This document shows positions 16,048 through 17,615 of a stretch of DNA of 17,615 nucleotides, piece by piece. The stretch covers positions 1-17,615 of the forward strand of contig CAJUAM010000049.1 of NCBI GenBank assembly GCA_910584615.1, written 5' to 3'. Within the stretch, counting starts at the first letter, position 1; every line of letters begins with the position of its first letter. The notes beneath the pieces were generated by a model. The model was given only the letters and a program-made list of their open reading frames with translations, was not told the origin of the DNA and did no database searches. Source of the stretch: an uncultured Dorea sp. GTDB taxonomy: Bacteria; Bacillota; Clostridia; Lachnospirales; Lachnospiraceae. The translations under genes were made by a program, and so were the position numbers.

Positions 16048-16825
16048 AAGAAAAGAAGACGTAAAAGGAGACAATGTTATCGAGGTGGAGGAACTCTTTA
16101 GGGAGTATACTAAAATCAGCCGGGACGAAGGGGAAGAAGAAAGTATCAAGGTGCTGAAAGGTCTTAGCTTCATGATTAAGGAGCAGGAATTCGTCGGAAT
16201 CATGGGAAAGTCTGGATGCGGCAAGACTACGCTCCTTAAGACATTGGGAGTGATCGACAAGCCGACAAAGGGAAAGCTTTATTTCTGCGGGAAAAATACG
16301 AGAGAGCTTTGGAGCGATGAACTTGCGGATATCCGCAGGCGTAAGATCGGATTCGTGTTTCAGGATTTTTATCTGATGGACAGCCTGTCTGTTAGTGAAA
16401 ATATCATGCTTCCCATGGTACTGGATAAAAAAGATGTAAAGCAATGTGTAAAAATGAGCGAAGAATACGCGGAACTTTTTGGTATTATGCACCTTATGGA
16501 CAAATATCCGTACGAACTTTCCGGAGGGGAAAAACAGAGAGTGGCGATCAGCAGGGCATTGATCAATGATCCTGATGTGATTCTTGCGGACGAGCCGACT
16601 GGGAATCTGGATTCGAAGTCGGGCAAAACCGTGATCGAGGCGTTGGAGAGAATCAATAAAGAGATGAAAAAGACTATCATTATGGTAACCCATGACCCGC
16701 AGGTGGCAAGCCGCTGCAAAAGGATCCTCTTTTTGAAGGACGGGGTGATACTGGAAGATCTGAGGAGAAAGGAGAGCGTGGAAGAATTTTACGGAAAAAT
16801 CCTTGAAAGGATGAAGGATCTGTAA
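16028..16825 (+). CDS. BceA-like ABC transporter ATPase
   Basis: This 265-residue ATPase has every ABC motif: Walker A GKSGCGKTT (60-68), Q-loop Q112 in GFVFQDFYLMDSLSVSENI, signature LSGGEKQ (164-170), Walker B VILADEP (184-190) and H-loop H222 in VTHD. The Q-loop segment and length are typical of the MacB/LolD/BceA group that powers FtsX-like permeases, so it should pair with the permease just upstream. It starts inside the end of that gene (20-base overlap), which suggests translational coupling. ATG 16037 is an alternative start. A charged insert (about 30-40, SRDEGEEES) precedes the first core strand. No clear terminator follows the gene, so read-through towards rpsU is possible. Confidence 0.93.
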   Translation: MKRMEDKRKEDVKGDNVIEVEELFREYTKISRDEGEEESIKVLKGLSFMIKEQEFVGIMGKSGCGKTTLLKTLGVIDKPTKGKLYFCGKNTRELWSDELADIRRRKIGFVFQDFYLMDSLSVSENIMLPMVLDKKDVKQCVKMSEEYAELFGIMHLMDKYPYELSGGEKQRVAISRALINDPDVILADEPTGNLDSKSGKTVIEALERINKEMKKTIIMVTHDPQVASRCKRILFLKDGVILEDLRRKESVEEFYGKILERMKDL

Positions 16826-16888
16826 GTTTACGATTAAAATTCCTAAATAAGCTGATTATTAGTAACAGGGAAGTTGTGGAGGTATTTT

Positions 16889-16972
16889 ATGGATTTACTT
16901 ATATTTGAAAAAAATTTCCTCTATCAATCAAAATTCCGGACAGCAACGCGAAAAATGGCAAAAATATATTGA
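16889..16972 (+). CDS. Possible 27-residue small protein or leader ORF
   Basis: An ATG at 16889 follows a good Shine-Dalgarno (GGAGG, 16878-16882) with a 6-base gap and opens a frame of 27 codons (starts MDLLIFEKNF, ends KMAKIY). The stop overlaps the -35 box of the rpsU promoter. It is not similar to anything I recognise. It could be a small protein at the end of the transporter operon, the decayed start of a lost gene, or chance. Confidence 0.25.
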   Translation: MDLLIFEKNFLYQSKFRTATRKMAKIY

Positions 16973-16996
16973 CGTAGAACGAAAATGTGGTATAAT
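16969..16996 (+). promoter_or_regulatory. Sigma-A promoter of rpsU
   Basis: TTGACG (16969-16974), a 16-base spacer, then TATAAT (16991-16996) preceded by TGG, which gives an extended -10 (TGnTATAAT). This strong promoter leaves a leader of about 70 bases before rpsU, longer than needed for translation alone. The leader holds a purine-rich GGAGGGGAGG tract at 17051-17060, too far from the start codon to be the main Shine-Dalgarno. Confidence 0.7.
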
Positions 16997-17074
16997 TATA
17001 TGCAGTGCAAAAATATACCCGAACAGTCGTATAATGCACAATATAGGGCTGGAGGGGAGGTTAGGTGTGAGACT

Positions 17075-17251
17075 ATGTCAAATGTAATCGTTAAAGAAAA
17101 CGAGACGTTAGACAGCGCTTTACGCAGATTCAAAAGAAACTGTGCGAAGGCTGGAATTCAGCAGGAGATTCGTAAAAGAGAACATTACGAGAAACCAAGT
17201 GTGAGACGTAAAAAGAAATCTGAAGCTGCTAGAAAACGTAAGTATAACTAA
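17075..17251 (+). CDS. rpsU: 30S ribosomal protein bS21
   Basis: This 58-residue, highly basic protein is bS21, a small-subunit protein located near the anti-Shine-Dalgarno end of 16S rRNA. It has the typical start (SNVIVKENETLDSALRRFKR), the conserved CAKAGIQQEIRKREHYEKPS centre and an Arg/Lys-rich tail (RRKKKSEAARKRKYN). The length is normal. The ATG at 17075 is preceded by AGGTG eight bases upstream. The frame stays open upstream to 16985 but is not conserved there. It has its own promoter and a perfect terminator. Confidence 0.96.
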   Translation: MSNVIVKENETLDSALRRFKRNCAKAGIQQEIRKREHYEKPSVRRKKKSEAARKRKYN

Positions 17252-17263
17252 TATGTGCAACGG

Positions 17264-17293
17264 ATAAGGTGCCCGGCTGGGCACCTTATTTTT
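17264..17293 (+). terminator. Rho-independent terminator of rpsU
   Basis: ATAAGGTGCCC (17264-17274) and GGGCACCTTAT (17279-17289) form an 11-bp perfect stem with a GGCT loop, followed by a U-run to 17293. It lies 12 bases after the rpsU stop codon. Confidence 0.92.
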
Positions 17294-17584
17294 ATGCTGT
17301 GTGTCCAGCAAAGCCGGATCACACTTGCCGGCATAAGTCTGGTTACGGTAATTGCCAGTGAGCCGTGTAGCTAAATTCGGTGTGTTATAGTAATACAGGG
17401 TGCTGGGCGAGTGGATAAAGTTTGTGGACTTGCAGTCCGAAATCATCTTGCGGTGCAAGCTGTTTTCGTCCGGCAAGTTTTCCAGAATCCAACTATACTT
17501 CTTAAATGGGATAGCGTATAATGGAACCCACAATAATTCGGAATTGACCAAGCTGAAAGGAGGAAAAAGAAAGAGGTGATTATC
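17294..17584. other. Unassigned intergenic region
   Basis: About 290 bases lie between the rpsU terminator and the last gene start. I see no plus-strand coding frame with a ribosome site and no tRNA or recognised RNA family. The stretch holds several GC-containing short inverted repeats (for example CTTGCCGGCATAAG) and a TATAAT at 17517-17522 that could be a -10 box for the next gene, without a convincing -35. It could be a structured leader, a small repeat or mobile-element debris. Confidence 0.4.
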
Positions 17585-17615
17585 ATGCAGGTCGAAATTA
17601 AAATTGACAGTTCAT
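17585..17615 (+). CDS. Start of a gene cut by the window end
   Basis: ATG 17585 follows GAGGTGAT with good spacing and reads MQVEIKIDSS to the window end. GTG 17576 is an in-frame alternative start after AGGAGG. The opening resembles, from memory, the first residues of short LytTR-type DNA-binding regulators in Lachnospiraceae, but ten residues cannot establish that. Confidence 0.45.
   Translation, partial: MQVEIKIDSS

Noticed and set aside
16861..16888. AGTAAC at 16861 as a second ECF -35 element
   Set aside because: A -10 at normal distance would overlap the GGAGG ribosome site of the small ORF, so the geometry does not work.
17120..17551. Long minus-strand open frame running antisense across rpsU and the intergenic region
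   Set aside because: Its start has no Shine-Dalgarno, and the second half is exactly antisense to rpsU and its terminator. Part of the middle looks protein-like, but I could not tie it to a family.

Overview
The window reads as the chromosome of a Gram-positive, low-to-moderate GC Clostridia member, most likely a gut Lachnospiraceae. The basis is strong AGGAGG-type Shine-Dalgarno sites, sigma-A promoters, short intergenic gaps and the protein families present: a flavin reductase-rubredoxin fusion, clostridial-type ArgS and AlaS, BceAB-like transport and a 58-residue bS21. This is a family-level inference. I cannot name the species.

Left edge (1-450): a degraded mobile-element patch. A short internal piece of a large serine recombinase is joined head-on to the tail of an unrecognised minus-strand protein. 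Next, on the minus strand, is a cytoplasmic beta-lactamase-fold serine hydrolase (449-1420) with its own promoter, a perfect 16-bp palindrome at the expected transcription start, and a possible terminator. A minus-strand pair follows (1539-3123): a flavin reductase-rubredoxin protein and endonuclease IV. It looks like an oxidative-stress operon, with a Fur/PerR-like inverted repeat next to the -10 box.

Plus strand from 3278: argS, an AlaX/AlaS-like alanyl-tRNA editing protein, and a D-2-hydroxyacid-dehydrogenase-like protein that appears to have lost catalytic Arg and His. These three are probably one transcript. A secreted GH25 muramidase with FnIII-SH3b-FnIII modules follows (7274-9310), then alaS (9451-12087) behind a consensus promoter and ahead of a strong terminator.

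12188-16825 is the most interesting block: an ECF sigma factor, a zinc-binding anti-sigma factor with membrane segments, a 903-residue BceB/FtsX-type permease with an extra N-terminal four-helix membrane domain, and a BceA-like ATPase. The order suggests an autoregulated envelope-stress or antimicrobial-peptide response, in which the sigma/anti-sigma pair takes the place of the two-component system that usually accompanies BceAB.

Right edge: rpsU with its own strong promoter and terminator, about 290 bases that I cannot assign, and the first codons of one more gene cut by the window end. No rRNA, tRNA, CRISPR array or intact insertion sequence was seen.
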